Assembly: GCA_963555705.1 (NCBI GenBank)
Contig: OY743170.1
Location: 30,951,362 to 31,015,361 of the forward strand
Length of the DNA: 64,000 nt
Source: Ligustrum vulgare
Taxonomy: Eukaryota; Streptophyta; Magnoliopsida; Lamiales; Oleaceae
Direction of reading: 5' to 3'
Part shown: positions 25,347-36,731 of the stretch, one piece after another
How positions within the stretch are numbered: the stretch's first letter is position 1
How the letters are laid out: every line of letters starts with the position of its first letter
Translations under genes and position numbers: made by a program
The notes under the pieces: model-generated
Seen by the model: only the letters and a program-made list of their open reading frames with translations
Database searches by the model: none
Told to the model about the DNA's origin: nothing

Positions 25347-26293
25347 GGTGAACAAACCACGACTTTCGAAACGCCACAAGGATTTGCTCAATCTCCTTGA
25401 TGAGTTTCTGGTTTTGAACGCCACAAATACTCTCACGAATATTTGATAAGTTCGATTGTCGAACGCCACAAGAATCACTCTTGATAAGTTCTAAACATAT
25501 AGGAAATCCACCTATAAAATTATTGAATCACTCAATAAACTGTTTAATCAAATTCAAAGTATAATATTACATTGAATGGAAATAGAATATAAATAAGCAA
25601 AACTAAAACCTATCAACCCTAACTGGCTCAAAATAGAATTCTAATTAATGTAAAACACTAAAATAACTAAATAAAAGAAAAGGAATTAAAAATCTGCAAA
25701 ATATGGAAAATCCCGAAAATCTGATCCGCCGCTCCTTTACGGCCGTGAAGAATCCAGTTACGGTCATAAATGATTATCTGATCCAAAATTGATATCGCAT
25801 GTTATGGCCGTGATTGAAATTATTAAGGCCGTAAGATTGCCTTCCTGTGAATGTTACGGCCGTGACAGTTTGTTTACGGCCGTAAGTGTAAAATTGAAAT
25901 CTCGTCTCTTAACCAGTAACTTGATTACGGTCGTGACCTTCTTGGCGTTACGGCCGTAAGGATCAAACTGGTCCTTTTTGCTCCCGTTTTTGCTCCAATT
26001 TGCAATTAACTCCGCTTTGGCTTGAATTACTTGAATTTTTTCGTCAAGCCTACTATGACTCTGATTGTCGAGGGTCCGGAACACATCATACCCTCCTTTT
26101 TTAGGATGATTCGTCCCAAATCATAGCTTTGTTTCTGTTGTTTCACTTCACCTCCTGGATCAAACGAAAAATTATTGCTTCCATGCCAGAGCGATGACCA
26201 ATAGTATCCTGCAACTTGGGTTACATGAATGGATTGAAGTAGAAACTCTTGTGGGCATTGGTGGTGTTGCCCAAATTTCCAAGCACATTTAAA

Positions 26294-26770
26294 CTAGAAG
26301 TCAAAATTAAATAAAGCGGGGAGGGAAATGTTAGGTTCATGAGGTACAAGGTATGGATCCTTGTATTCATGAATTATCACCGTCAATTCCACCTTTTGAA
26401 CCATGAGGCCCTTCTCTTCACCCCGTTCTCCTTTTGCAACTTCTTGTTCACCCCCCTCTATCTCTTTTCTCTCAAGCTCGGTTACTTCCTCTAACTCAAG
26501 ATTTTCTAGCTCATCCACCTCTTCAATTTTTTTTCTTTCAAATTCAACCACATCTTCTACCTCCACATTCGTATCACCATGTTCACACACTACCTCATCA
26601 CTATCCAAATGTGAATCTACCAATTCAAAACCCAAATTTTGAACTTCTACCCCAACTTCCAATTCATTCCTCTCATTATCAACAATTTCATTCTTAATCA
26701 TTTCCTCGCTACCCGACTCCACCTTCTCCTCATCAAAATTTGGAGTTTGTTTATTTGTTTTTAATTTCAA
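26294..26770 (-). CDS. Acidic Glu-rich ORF of family L (158 aa), function unknown
   Basis: The product is dominated by Glu, Val and Lys, with repeats of the type ELE.xEVxELERKEIE, and probably forms coiled coil. Its C-terminal 45 residues (KGERGEEKGLMV.KVELTV, then HEYKDPYLVPHE.NISLP) are almost the same as in the plus-strand copy at 61235-62203, while the N-terminal part differs. That conserved segment may be the part under selection. No known domain is recognised. The Met used here is simply the first in the frame; upstream the frame is closed by a stop. Confidence 0.5.
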   Translation of the reverse strand: MKLKTNKQTPNFDEEKVESGSEEMIKNEIVDNERNELEVGVEVQNLGFELVDSHLDSDEVVCEHGDTNVEVEDVVEFERKKIEEVDELENLELEEVTELERKEIEGGEQEVAKGERGEEKGLMVQKVELTVIIHEYKDPYLVPHEPNISLPALFNFDF

Positions 26771-26909
26771 CTCTCCCTCCTTCTTATCAATATCCTTATC
26801 CCCACGATGCCTCCTATTACACTACTTTTCACTTTTTTTCCTTACCCTCCGTGAATCTTCTAGTGCTTCTTCTAATGTCAACCCATATGGTATGCATGTT
26901 CTCCCATTC

Positions 26910-27263
26910 TTAAGGAATTGGTATGTGCATACTCTTATCATAAATAGTCTCCCTCCTATGTCTCCAAGGTTTTCCCAATAAAATATGATAAGATTTCAAT
27001 GGCACTACATCACACCATACATCCTCACTATACATTCCCTGGGTGATAGGCACTATAACTTGTTTGGTTACTTTGAAATTCCCAAACTCCCTCATCCATG
27101 TCATCCTATAAGGTTTATAGTGTGGTTCTAGGGGCAATCCTAATTTTTCAACTACGGTGCTACTAACAAAATTAGTAAAGCACTTTTCATCAATCGCCAA
27201 ACTGGACCCCTTATGATCCACATAACATCTAGTTTGGAATAAAAAGCCCGGATCATAATCCAT
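26910..27263 (-). CDS. Retropepsin-like ORF of family L with altered active site (117 aa)
   Basis: The ORF has the fold signatures of plant Ty3/gypsy pepsin-like proteases: SSTVVEKLGLPLEPHYKPYR, an MYSEDVWCDVVPLKSYHILLGKPW C-terminal motif, then HRRETIYD. Where functional relatives have an Asp-Ser/Gly-Gly catalytic triad, this copy reads IDEKCFTNFVS, keeping the Asp but losing the Gly. I infer it is not an active protease. It may be a decayed gypsy protease domain captured by the element. The start is the first Met after the primer-site leader. Confidence 0.6.
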   Translation of the reverse strand: MDYDPGFLFQTRCYVDHKGSSLAIDEKCFTNFVSSTVVEKLGLPLEPHYKPYRMTWMREFGNFKVTKQVIVPITQGMYSEDVWCDVVPLKSYHILLGKPWRHRRETIYDKSMHIPIP

Positions 27264-27708
27264 TCCTTATGTAGCGTTAAAAAAAAAATTCAAGAATGAA
27301 GATGATTTATACATCAAATAGCAAGAACGACTTTTATTGACTTGAAAGGAAATGAATACCAAGAATTTTAAAGAGACTCAAGAAAGTGGTTCTTGAATTT
27401 TGGAATGACTTTTTTTTTTTCAATAATTAATTTTCGAAATTAAATAATAATTTTTTTTTAAATAAATCTGAAAATTCAACACGAACACAATAAAATAAAC
27501 GGAACAGGATTTGGAGAAGAATGGAAGAAAATAAACACTTTTGAATTTTTGTTGAATTTTTATATGGATCAAACTGAAAAAAATTTACTGGTACGAAGAA
27601 TAATCAAGAAAAGAAAGACTCAACAACAAGATATGAATAATTCTTATGACAGACTCGATGATAAACATAAGAATTAAACTGGATAGAAAAACCTGAATTC
27701 AGAGTCCA

Positions 27709-27720
27709 GCTCTGATACCA
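27709..27720 (-). other. Primer binding site, tRNA-Met type
   Basis: TGGTATCAGAGC on the minus strand, 2 bp inside the LTR end at 27723. It matches the usual initiator-tRNA-Met primer site of plant LTR elements. Confidence 0.8.
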
Positions 27721-28211
27721 GATGATGAGATTCGAAGCGCGGAAGAAACGCCGGAAAGTTCCGAACTCGGGTTGTGGTTGGACGGACCCGATATTCACGA
27801 CGCGATGGCTCGACGATGCAGAATAAAGAACCACGACTTTCGAAACGCCACAAGGATTTGCCCAATCTCCTTGATGAGTTTCTGGTTTTGAACGCCACAA
27901 ATACTCTCACGAATATTTGATAAGTTCGATTGTCGAACGCCACAAGAATCACTCTTGATAAGTTCTAAACATATAGGAAATCCACCTATAAAATTATTGA
28001 ATCACTCAATAAACTGTTTAATCAAAATCAAAGTTTAATATTATATTGAATGGAAATAGAATATAAATAAGTAAAACTAAAACCTATCAACCCTAACTGG
28101 CTCAAAATAGAATTCTAATTAAAGTAAAATAACTAAAATAACTAAATAAAAGAAAATGAATTAAAAATCTACAAAATATGGAAAATCTCGGAAATCTGAC
28201 CCGCCGCTCCT

Positions 28212-28434
28212 TTACGGCCGTGAAGAATCCAGTTACGGCCGTAAATGATTCTCTGATCCAAAATTGATATCGCATGTTACGGCCGTGATTGAAATTATTA
28301 CGACCGTAAGATTTCCTTCCTGTGAATGTTACGGCCGTGACAGTTTGTTTACGGTCGTAAGTGTAAAATTGAAATCTCGTCTCTTAACCAGTAACTTGAT
28401 TACGGTCGTGACCTTCTGGGCATTATGACCGTAA
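28212..28434 (-). promoter_or_regulatory. Four palindrome pairs in a family L LTR
   Basis: TTACGGCCGTAA-like sites start at 28212/28233, 28277/28298, 28329/28349 and 28400/28423, with start spacings of 21, 21, 20 and 23 bp. The same set with the same spacing is present in the partner LTR (from 25737). The second site of each pair in element orientation carries the inner TCA variant. Confidence 0.6.
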
Positions 28435-28779
28435 GGATCAAACAGGTCCTTTTTGCTCCCATTTTTGCTCCAATTTGTAATTAACTTCGCTTTGGCTTGA
28501 ATTACTTGAATTTTTCCGTCAAGCCTACTATGACTCCGATTATCGAGGGTCCAGAACACATCATATCTTCTAACTCTTAATATTATATGATTAGCTCGTC
28601 AATTGTAAGCAATGATTGCAGCTTAGATTGAGTTCAAGCTAGATAAAAAAGAAAGAAGATGAAACTTATTACATCCCCAACGAAAAAACGAGGGGGGTGT
28701 TTGAAAAAAATTATAAGTATATCCTCCCAAGTTTACATGTTTTCAATTAAAAATTACTTCAGTACTTATATTTAGTACC

Positions 28780-29530
28780 ATGGCTTTTCGGAATAGGTTG
28801 AAAAAGCTGAGCAGGCCACACAGGGGACATTTGTAACAAGAAGACATCATGATGTCTTAAGTGAAGCCCTTGGTAAGGGGATCATCCTGGTAGGGTGAGG
28901 GGTTATGGCGTCTATGTCACCACGAGGGATGTTTACGACAGACCCGATGATTGCATTAGAAGATCGTGCAGGGTCGTGTCAGTAGACGATATTAAGGAGA
29001 TGATCATGAGGATAGTTTTACCGAGCGGGTCAGGCATCAGACCATGTTGGAGATGCAGAGTAAAATTGACAGTATGCAGAGTGCATACCATAGTATGTAG
29101 AATAAATACGATGTTATCCTCTAGTGCTTGGGCGTAAATGTTGATGCTGAGGTGGGCGTAACTCCACATCCTCAACGATGGTTTTTTTGTTACTGTCGGA
29201 GACATCACCAATTTGCTTACGATGTAATGGTTGGATACATCTATCCTCCAAGTATTTTCAATGTAAGACTTCTGACCACAAATTATAAATTCAATTTAAA
29301 TTTTTATTTTATTTCTGTTTATTGGTTTATTCATTTTTAGGTACCTTCATGGTTTGTGTGAGCAATACGGTATTGAATCGATTGGATTCATGTCTCTGAC
29401 ACACATTGCGTCAGATTCGATAAGAACAAATGCAGATGATGTTATAACTTATTTAGCTAACACCATGAAGGCAATGCAAATTAAGAAATTCATTCTAGCA
29501 CAATATTTTTAGGAGTAAGACCACTGATAT

Positions 29531-29561
<31 letters not shown>

Positions 29562-30665
29562 TACCTAATTTGAATCATTTGATGATTAAAGTTGTATTTA
29601 CAAGTTCATAATACGTAGGAATCATTTGATGTTGCTAATGATTTCTACTCAGAAGAATAAGGTGTACTTCTTGAATTCAGTTGCTGCATTTAAGCGTGAC
29701 GTAAATATCAAGCCGATATTGAACACGTAAGTAATTATTTCCTTGGTTGTGTTTTTTTTTTTTTTTTTTTGTTTATAGGTGGATAAGTTAGGATAATTTT
29801 CAAGAAATAATTGTGGAGTTGTGGTGAAGTTAATCGTACGTGGAGTTCTGATGAAATTGATGCATTTATGTTGTGATTGTTGAGAAGTTTTGATAGTTTT
29901 CAATAGTAGAGTCTCTCTATAGGTTGGATAAGTTCAATTTATAGGGGAGACTCTGCCAAAATCTCTATAGGAAATTTGAGTTTTATAATTATTTTGTAAC
30001 TTGTTCATATAATTTATTGAAACTCTAGGGCTTTCAAAACGTATTGGGCATGTGGAGGCCTTATGACAAAAGACAATGCAACGTGACAAAATGTAAAGGT
30101 ATGGAAATCACAGATTTAAAATTTATTACAAATGTTTGAATTATTTCTGTATTTTATTTAGTTTTGATTATTAACGTTAGTTTTCAATGTGAAAATTTTT
30201 GTGTCCTCAGCAACCTGGAGATTCAGAATGTAGCTACTACGTAATGTGTGTATGTAATATTTTTCATTCAAACTTGCATTTACATATTTGTATAAAAAAT
30301 TAATAATTTTGTAAATATAATTGTTTTTTATATAATTTTATTACGTATAGGTTGATTTTATATATATATATATATAGATGACGATATATTTGGTGATGTG
30401 CATGTGGAGAATGTTCAGGTCACCGCATGCCACATTCAGGTGATTGCAGGTCATGTCTAGATAACTGCAGGCCATAAGTTGCAACAGCCTAGACAAAAGA
30501 GCGAAAAAAACACTTTTAGGTATCAGTTGTAATATTACAACAGGCGTCGACTAACAACCGACGCATAAAGTTAAGACTTTACGCGTCTGCGCCATATACA
30601 TCGCCTCTATAACCGATGCGTATTGTGTTTTACAACAGACGTGAATGGGTTTGTTTGTACTAGTG
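28780..30665 (+). pseudogene. CACTA (En/Spm) transposon remnant with Ulp1-like protease fragment
   Basis: A degraded reading near 28860-28960 resembles the plant En/Spm transposase motif SEALG..E..GRVRG. From 29340 the pieces resemble the Ulp1-type cysteine protease gene carried by plant CACTA elements: a segment ending KKFILAQYF, then MLLMIST.KNKVYFLNS, and the catalytic-Cys block QQPGDSECSYYVM near 30208-30246. Stops and frameshifts separate them. Subterminal repeats (ACAACCGACGC, TTTACGCGTC) and a right terminus GTTTGTACTAGTG end at 30665. The left terminus was not found. The Ulp1 domain is an old passenger of CACTA elements and is presumed dead here. Confidence 0.65.
29531..29561. repeat. 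(CT)n microsatellite
   Basis: About 15 CT units inside the CACTA remnant, in what was probably an intron of the protease gene. Confidence 0.85.
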
Positions 30666-30682
30666 GGTGTTCCCAATCTCCT

Positions 30683-30972
30683 ATGGAGGTTCAAAAATCC
30701 TCTCGACGTTCCCGACTACATTCAAATGAATGGGGATTGGATGCATTACGAAAGCAGTTAGCGGAAGAGCAAGAGGGTAATGTCGGGATATAGAGGAAAT
30801 AAAAGATAATTATCGTCGAGAAATGCAAGAATTAGAAGCAAGGATGGAAGAGAGGAGGTGTAAAGAAGTGGAGGATATAAGGTCCACAATGGTGGAACAA
30901 ATGAAATTAATGCTTCAAGAATTAAACGTGACTAAATCATTAAATCCGTCGACCTCTAGAACTCATAAATAG
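30683..30972 (+). pseudogene. Coiled-coil ORF fragment next to the CACTA end
   Basis: From the ATG at 30683, a frame reads MEVQKSSRRSRLHSNEWGLD and stops in TAG after GNVG. After a frame interruption, a charged helical stretch (EMQELEARMEERR...EQMKLMLQEL) runs to TAG at 30972. The composition resembles the C-terminal coiled coil of plant En/Spm-associated transposase proteins, but no domain is certain. It starts 18 bp beyond the CACTA terminus, so it may belong to a second CACTA copy. Confidence 0.4.
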
Positions 30973-31562
30973 GTACTTGAAAATCATTCTAATTACTAAT
31001 CTGAGTGCCTTTACTGTTTTCTATCAATCAATATTGTAATGGACACATTATGACTTGGAAACAAAATTCTAGATGAGAAACTTTTTGGACAATATATACA
31101 AAAGTGGAATTTCTTCTGTTACAAGTGCATTAGGAAGTATATGTAGTATGCATTAAATGAGTGGAGTCCTTTTCTCCCTCACTGAATAAGGACTTGTAGC
31201 ATAATCTCAAAAGATCCACCTTAAGACAGTTTTTTTATGGAGTGAAAGGTTTTAGAGTTTGAACCACTTAGTGGCCTAGTTTTTTTGCATACGCCTTGTT
31301 TCTCTCAGCAAGTTCATTTTCTCCACTTTCATGGAATGTTTAAATGGTTTTGATTTTTGGTATGTATTTAGTAATGCTATGAAATAGTTCTTCATTTTGG
31401 TATTCAAAAATTGTCAAAAAACTGATATGCACGTACACTTGCAAACTTTTTGTTCACAATCAAACACGGGAGAAGTGTTGCGTTAGTGATGCTGGTTATA
31501 AAATTCGATGTTGTCTCTAAATGTTGTAGTTTCTCAAACCCATATCCTAACTTTTATATTAA

Positions 31563-34310
31563 CTAGTTGTCTACCCGTGCGATGCACGGAATATATAATT
31601 TTTAAATCATAATTTTAAAAATATTTTGATTCAATCATATCAAATAAAAAACATAATTTAAATGAAATTTCAATAAAAAATGTTATTGAATTTGAAACTT
31701 TAAAAAAGATAAACTATTCAAAATAAAAAAAAAATGTTACATGTACATTTAGTATACCGCGCCACTCAAAATTTGACATTCATTTAAATTTTTTATATAA
31801 TTTTTTTTAAAAACTTTTATTTACATTTTTCTCTGAAAATTTGCCCACTTCATCATCTATTTCCCTTTTAATAAGTTATAATTTATTATTAACTATATTT
31901 TTTAATGTGTTACTTAGATATATTTTATTTTTCCTTATTTTTTAAACATGTCAATTTTTATCAAAATAATGAAATAATTAAGCCTACATTTGGTAATAAT
32001 TTTTGTAATATGCTTATTGAAGAACCTACTTATTTATTGACATATTAGGAAGTAAAACTTCAATGATTTTATTTATTTATTTTCAAAATATATTGATTCA
32101 AAATCTTCATTTTTAACTTAACAAATTTATATTGCATGGATTTTTTATTTTCAAATATATTAATCCGAAATTTTCAATTTCAATTTAACATATTTACATA
32201 GATATGACATTTATTTATGTTCAAATATATTAATACAATTTTTTGATTTCATAAATAAAATAACATATTTACATAGATATTATATTTATTTATGTTAAAT
32301 TATATTAACTCAATTTTTTCATTTCCTACATAACACATTTACATAAATATCACATTAGTTATGTTCAAATATATTAATCTAGTTGTCTACCCGTGCGATG
32401 CACGGAATATATAATTTTTATATCATAATTTTGAAAATATCTTGATTATATAATCATATCAAAAAAAAAAAAAAAACATAAATCAAATAAAATTTCAATA
32501 CAAAATATTGTTGAATTTGAAACTTTAAAAAAGATAAAACTAATCAAAATAAAAAAATGTTACATGTATACTAAGTATACCGCACCACTCAAAATTCGGC
32601 ACTTATTAATTTTTTATATAAAATTCTTTTGATTTTTAATTACATTTTTCTCTTAAAATTTTTCTACCTCATCACCTATTTCTTTTTTAATATGTTATAA
32701 TTTCTTATTAACTATATTTTTTAATGTGTTACTCACATATATTTTATTTGAAATCCAATATACTAATTAATATATTTTATTTTTCTTTATTTTTTAAACA
32801 TGTCAATTTTTGTCAAAATGATGTAAAGATTAAGCCTCCGTTTGGTAATACTGTTTGATTTATAAACCTGTATAAATGATTTTGAGGTAAAAAATAATGG
32901 CTGAAAATTGGAGAGAAAAATATGTGTGTTTAAAAAGTTGATAGAAAATAATTAATTATTTTTGTAACATGCGTATTGAAGATCCTACTCATTTATTGAC
33001 ATATTAGGAAGTAAAATTTCAATGATTTTATTTATTTATTTTCAAAATATATTAATTCAATTTTTAAATTTCTAACTTAACAAATTTATATAGCATATAT
33101 TTATTTATTTTAAAATACATTAATCCAATTTTTTCATTTCCTCCATAACACATGTCATTGAGTTTATTTTTTTTTTTAAAAAAAAACAAAACTAATCAAA
33201 ATAAAAAATGGTGCACACACAGTGTACTGCACCATTCAAAGTTTGACATTTAATTAAATTTTTTATATTAAATTTCTTTTGACTTTTATTTACGTTTTTC
33301 TCTGAAAATTTGCCCACCTTATCACCTATTTTTCTTTTAATATGTTATAATTTTTAATTAACTTTTTTTTTTTAATATGTTGCTTACATATATTTTATTT
33401 TTCCTTATTTTTTAAACATACCAATTTTTGTCAAAATGATGAAAGGATTAAATTTTCTACCAACTTATCATTGGCTGTAAAAGGTTGATAGCAAATAATT
33501 AATTATTTTTGTAATATGCTTATTGAAGAACCTACTCATTTATTGACATATTAGGAAGTAAAATTTCAATGATTTTATTTATTTATTTTCAAAATATATT
33601 AATTCAAATTTTCATTTTTAACTTAACAAATTTATATAGCACATATTTATTTATTTATTTTCAAATATATTAATCCAAAATTTTCATTTTCAATATAACA
33701 CATTTACATAGATATGACATTTATTTATATTCAAATATATTAATACAATTTTTTCATTTTCTATATAACACATTTAAATAGATATCACATTTATTTATGT
33801 TCATTTCCTACATAACACATTTACATAGATATCACATTATTTATATTTAAATATATTAATCTAATTTTTTCATTTCCAATGTAACACATTTACAAATATT
33901 ACATTTACTACAACTCTTACTAAATATGTAATAAATAATAAATTTTCCTACAAAATCTTTATCTTTTCTATATTTATTTTATTCATTTATTTTCAAAATA
34001 TATTAATTCAAAATTTTAATTTCTATGTTAGCAAATTTATATAGCATGTATTTATTTATTTTCAAATATATTAATCCAAAATTTTCATTTTCAATATAAC
34101 ACATTTATATAGATATGACATTTATTTATGTTCAAATATATTAATACAATTTTTTTCATTTCCTACATAACACAATTAAATAGATATCACATTTATTTAT
34201 GTTCAAATATATTAATCTAATTTTTTCATTTCCAATGTAATACATTTATACATAATATATTTATTATAACTCTTATTAAATATGTAATAAATAATAAATT
34301 TTCCTACAAA
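31563..34310 (-). mobile_element. Helitron-like tandem array, AT-rich
   Basis: Copies begin at 31563 and 32379 with CTAG followed by CCGTGC-GAT-GCACGG (hairpins 31575-31589 and 32391-32405). Read on the minus strand this is hairpin then CTAG, the standard Helitron 3' end, with T as the next base at the 31563 copy. Each copy continues with the same series (TATACCGC.CCACTCAAAATT; TTTTTAATGTGTTACT; GACATATTAGGAAGTAAA), and a third copy from about 33170 lacks the hairpin. Inside, short units such as CATTTACATAGATAT.ACATTTATTTATG recur many times. There is no coding capacity and no 5' TC end was recognised. Confidence 0.6.
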
Positions 34311-34337
34311 AGTCTTTATCTTTTATTTATTTATATA

Positions 34338-34339
<2 letters not shown>

Positions 34340-34399
<60 letters not shown>
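34340..34399. repeat. (AT)n microsatellite
   Basis: About 30 AT units directly downstream of the Helitron-like array. Confidence 0.9.
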
Positions 34400-34405
<6 letters not shown>

Positions 34406-35329
34406 ATAAATGAGTGAGTTTTGCACATATAAGAGTTACTTATCCAAATGAAGAAAATGTTTAATCTTTAATCAGAAAATATATAAATACTTTATGCATG
34501 ATACCTTCTTGATTTTTCTTCTATTTTTACTTTTCTTTTTTCATCAAAGTACAGGTATCACATTTAATAAAATGAAGGGAGTTTTAATTGGTGATTTATT
34601 TTATTAGTAGAGTTTTCCTTGTTCACAAGTGGAAGTCATGTAAATGTTTGTTGGAGAATGGTTGCTACATTTTTTAGCTATTCCACGTCCACCCCAGATG
34701 GTATAGTACACGGATGAGTCCTCCTTAATTTCATACTTTGTGTTCCATTTCACATTCTATTAAGTTGTAGGCTTGTAGCTTTCCTTTTTTCTCGTATATG
34801 ATTGATATATTTTGTTATTATCTGGATAATTATGCATACCTATAAATTCATGCCTGTTATCTTATTCTTCTAATTAGAGCACTCAATATTCTGATTCTTG
34901 AGTAATCCATATTAATTTCTAAATTTGTTATATCAATGTTGGAGAAATATTGGCTTGCCATGTTTTTTGATTTTGCAGTGCCTTAACATCAAAATAGTTT
35001 TTCATGATTATTTAGGTTCATAGCAATTACGGAGAAGATGATGGTGTGAAGTTGGGAAGGTCTGCAAGGAGCTTATTGCAAAGGAAACAAAAGTTTTTGG
35101 TTTTTGAATGGATACAATGTTCTATTTTGTTTCTAATTATGTTCTCATCAAGTTGTTTCCCTTGATGAAGTGACAAGAATCTTATAACGTCACATCTTCA
35201 TTTTGTAGTAATTTATCAAGAACGTTTCTCTTTTGAATGTTTTAAAATATTTACTATATATGGAAAATTGTTGAATTATATACGCTTAATTCTAGTGCTC
35301 TATAGATTTTTTATGGTTGATGATTTGTT
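34400..35329. other. Intergenic DNA, no gene recognised
   Basis: AT-rich sequence. A short stretch around 35015-35100 has a more coding-like composition but no recognised domain and no supported splice structure. Nothing else stands out. Confidence 0.4.
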
Positions 35330-36731
35330 GTGGGGAGTAGCGAACATATTATTAAAATGCAAATGTAGATTTGCAAATTTACCATTAGGGGAGACCAACA
35401 ACTTTCCAACGGACAAAAAACTTCGTTGGAGATAATTTGCAATTGGCCTTACTTCCGTTGGAATTAAGAATAGTTCAAAAGTCATTGGTAATTAGCAATG
35501 GATATTCATTTTCGTCGCAAAATTCCAACGATCAATAGGTCATTGGTAATTTGCAACGAACATTTTCTTCCATGGCAAAATTACCAACGATACTACAAAC
35601 CGATGGTATTTACCAATGGCCATCTGGACCGTTGGTATTTACCAACGGAAGTATATATCTGTTGCAAAACCTTTAGCATCGAGGCTTACAGTAATGGGTA
35701 GGGGTGTAAGTGGTCCGATTTTATCAATTTTTGACAGATTTTGAAACCAAACGTTTAAATCGGTTTGAGAAAAATTCAAACCTAAACTAAACCATTTAAA
35801 ACGGTTTGAGAAAAACTCAAACCTAAACCTAACGGTTTGGTCCAATTTTAAACCGCTTATTTCATCATATATTTTTTTGCTTATCTACTTTTATGCTATT
35901 AGTTTATTGATTTCGATATATTTGTATACTTTATTGACAATAAATCTAAACAAATTAAATAAATCTACTATAAATTAAAATATCAACTAAATCAAAACGA
36001 AATCACGGTAAAATTACAATATTATAGTTATTTTTTCGATCTTTTTAAACTAAGATGTTACAAATAAAAGTCACGACAACATTACAATACAAGTATATAA
36101 GGCCAAAAAAATAACATGATGCCTAATAAGACCTTCGTGATCATCATATCTAGAAAAAAAGAGGTTTATTAATTAGATAGAGAGTATAAACTGTCACAAT
36201 AAAAAAATGTTTATTGATTAAATAGAGAGTACACAATCAATATAACAATTACATAACCATATCGTTGTCTGTTATTGCGAACTCAAATCATTCATCTAAT
36301 ATATTTAGATGGAGATTATTGTATTTATTTAGATTTTGAAGTATGGTAATTGTCTAGTTGGGTAATAAATGTAATATAAATTAACAAAATACCCATATAA
36401 CTATTGAATTTGACATATTGACAAAATTTTCGAAATTTTTCCATTTTTTATTTTTATATATTTTTTTGCTGGTCCTTTTTGGTTACACCCGCAATTAAAA
36501 ATTTCAAACCTAAACCAAACTATTCTTGACTGGTTTAACCATTTCGTTGATGGGTCCGCGTGGCACCAATCCGATGGTTTCTAAAATGCGGTTTCTATTC
36601 TATTTTTTGATTTGACGATTTTTGCTTATAACCCTAGCAATGGGTTTTCCAATGGCCTTTTTCCATTGGTAAAACACAGTACCAATGAAATAAGAGGTTT
36701 TCCATTGGTAAAACTCAAAAATTTTGTAGTG
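35330..36731 (+). mobile_element. CACTA-type element remnant, right terminus
   Basis: It is rich in subterminal-type repeats in both orientations: CCAACG/CGTTGG and ATTGGTAAA/TTTACCAA (35380-35690 and 36637-36720). The right end TTTTGTAGTG at 36722-36731 is the complement of the usual CACTACAAAA terminus. A hAT element splits it at 35699-36636. The left terminus and any transposase are missing. Confidence 0.6.
35699..36636. mobile_element. Non-autonomous hAT-like element (938 bp)
   Basis: The ends TAGGGGTGTAAG and CTTATAACCCTA are imperfect inverted repeats. The element is flanked by GTAATGGG (35691-35698) and GCAATGGG (36637-36644), an 8-bp duplication with one mismatch. The body has repeated AAACGGTTTGAG-like motifs and no open gene. 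Confidence 0.75.

Larger units (their letters stand above)
25355..28563 (-). mobile_element. Non-autonomous LTR retrotransposon, family L, minus strand
   Basis: Two related direct LTR copies (about 25355-26098 and 27723-28563) flank 1.6 kb. On the minus strand the order is: 5' LTR TGATGTGTTC... (28563-27723), a 2-bp gap, primer site TGGTATCAGAGC (27720-27709, tRNA-Met), a protease-like ORF, an acidic ORF, polypurine tract AAAAAAGGAGGGTA, and 3' LTR from 26098. The 3' LTR lacks roughly its last 115 bp, at the junction with the Athila-like LTR. There is no RT or integrase, so mobilisation would need another element. Related copies are at 45676-46553 (solo LTR) and 60780-62785. Confidence 0.85.
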
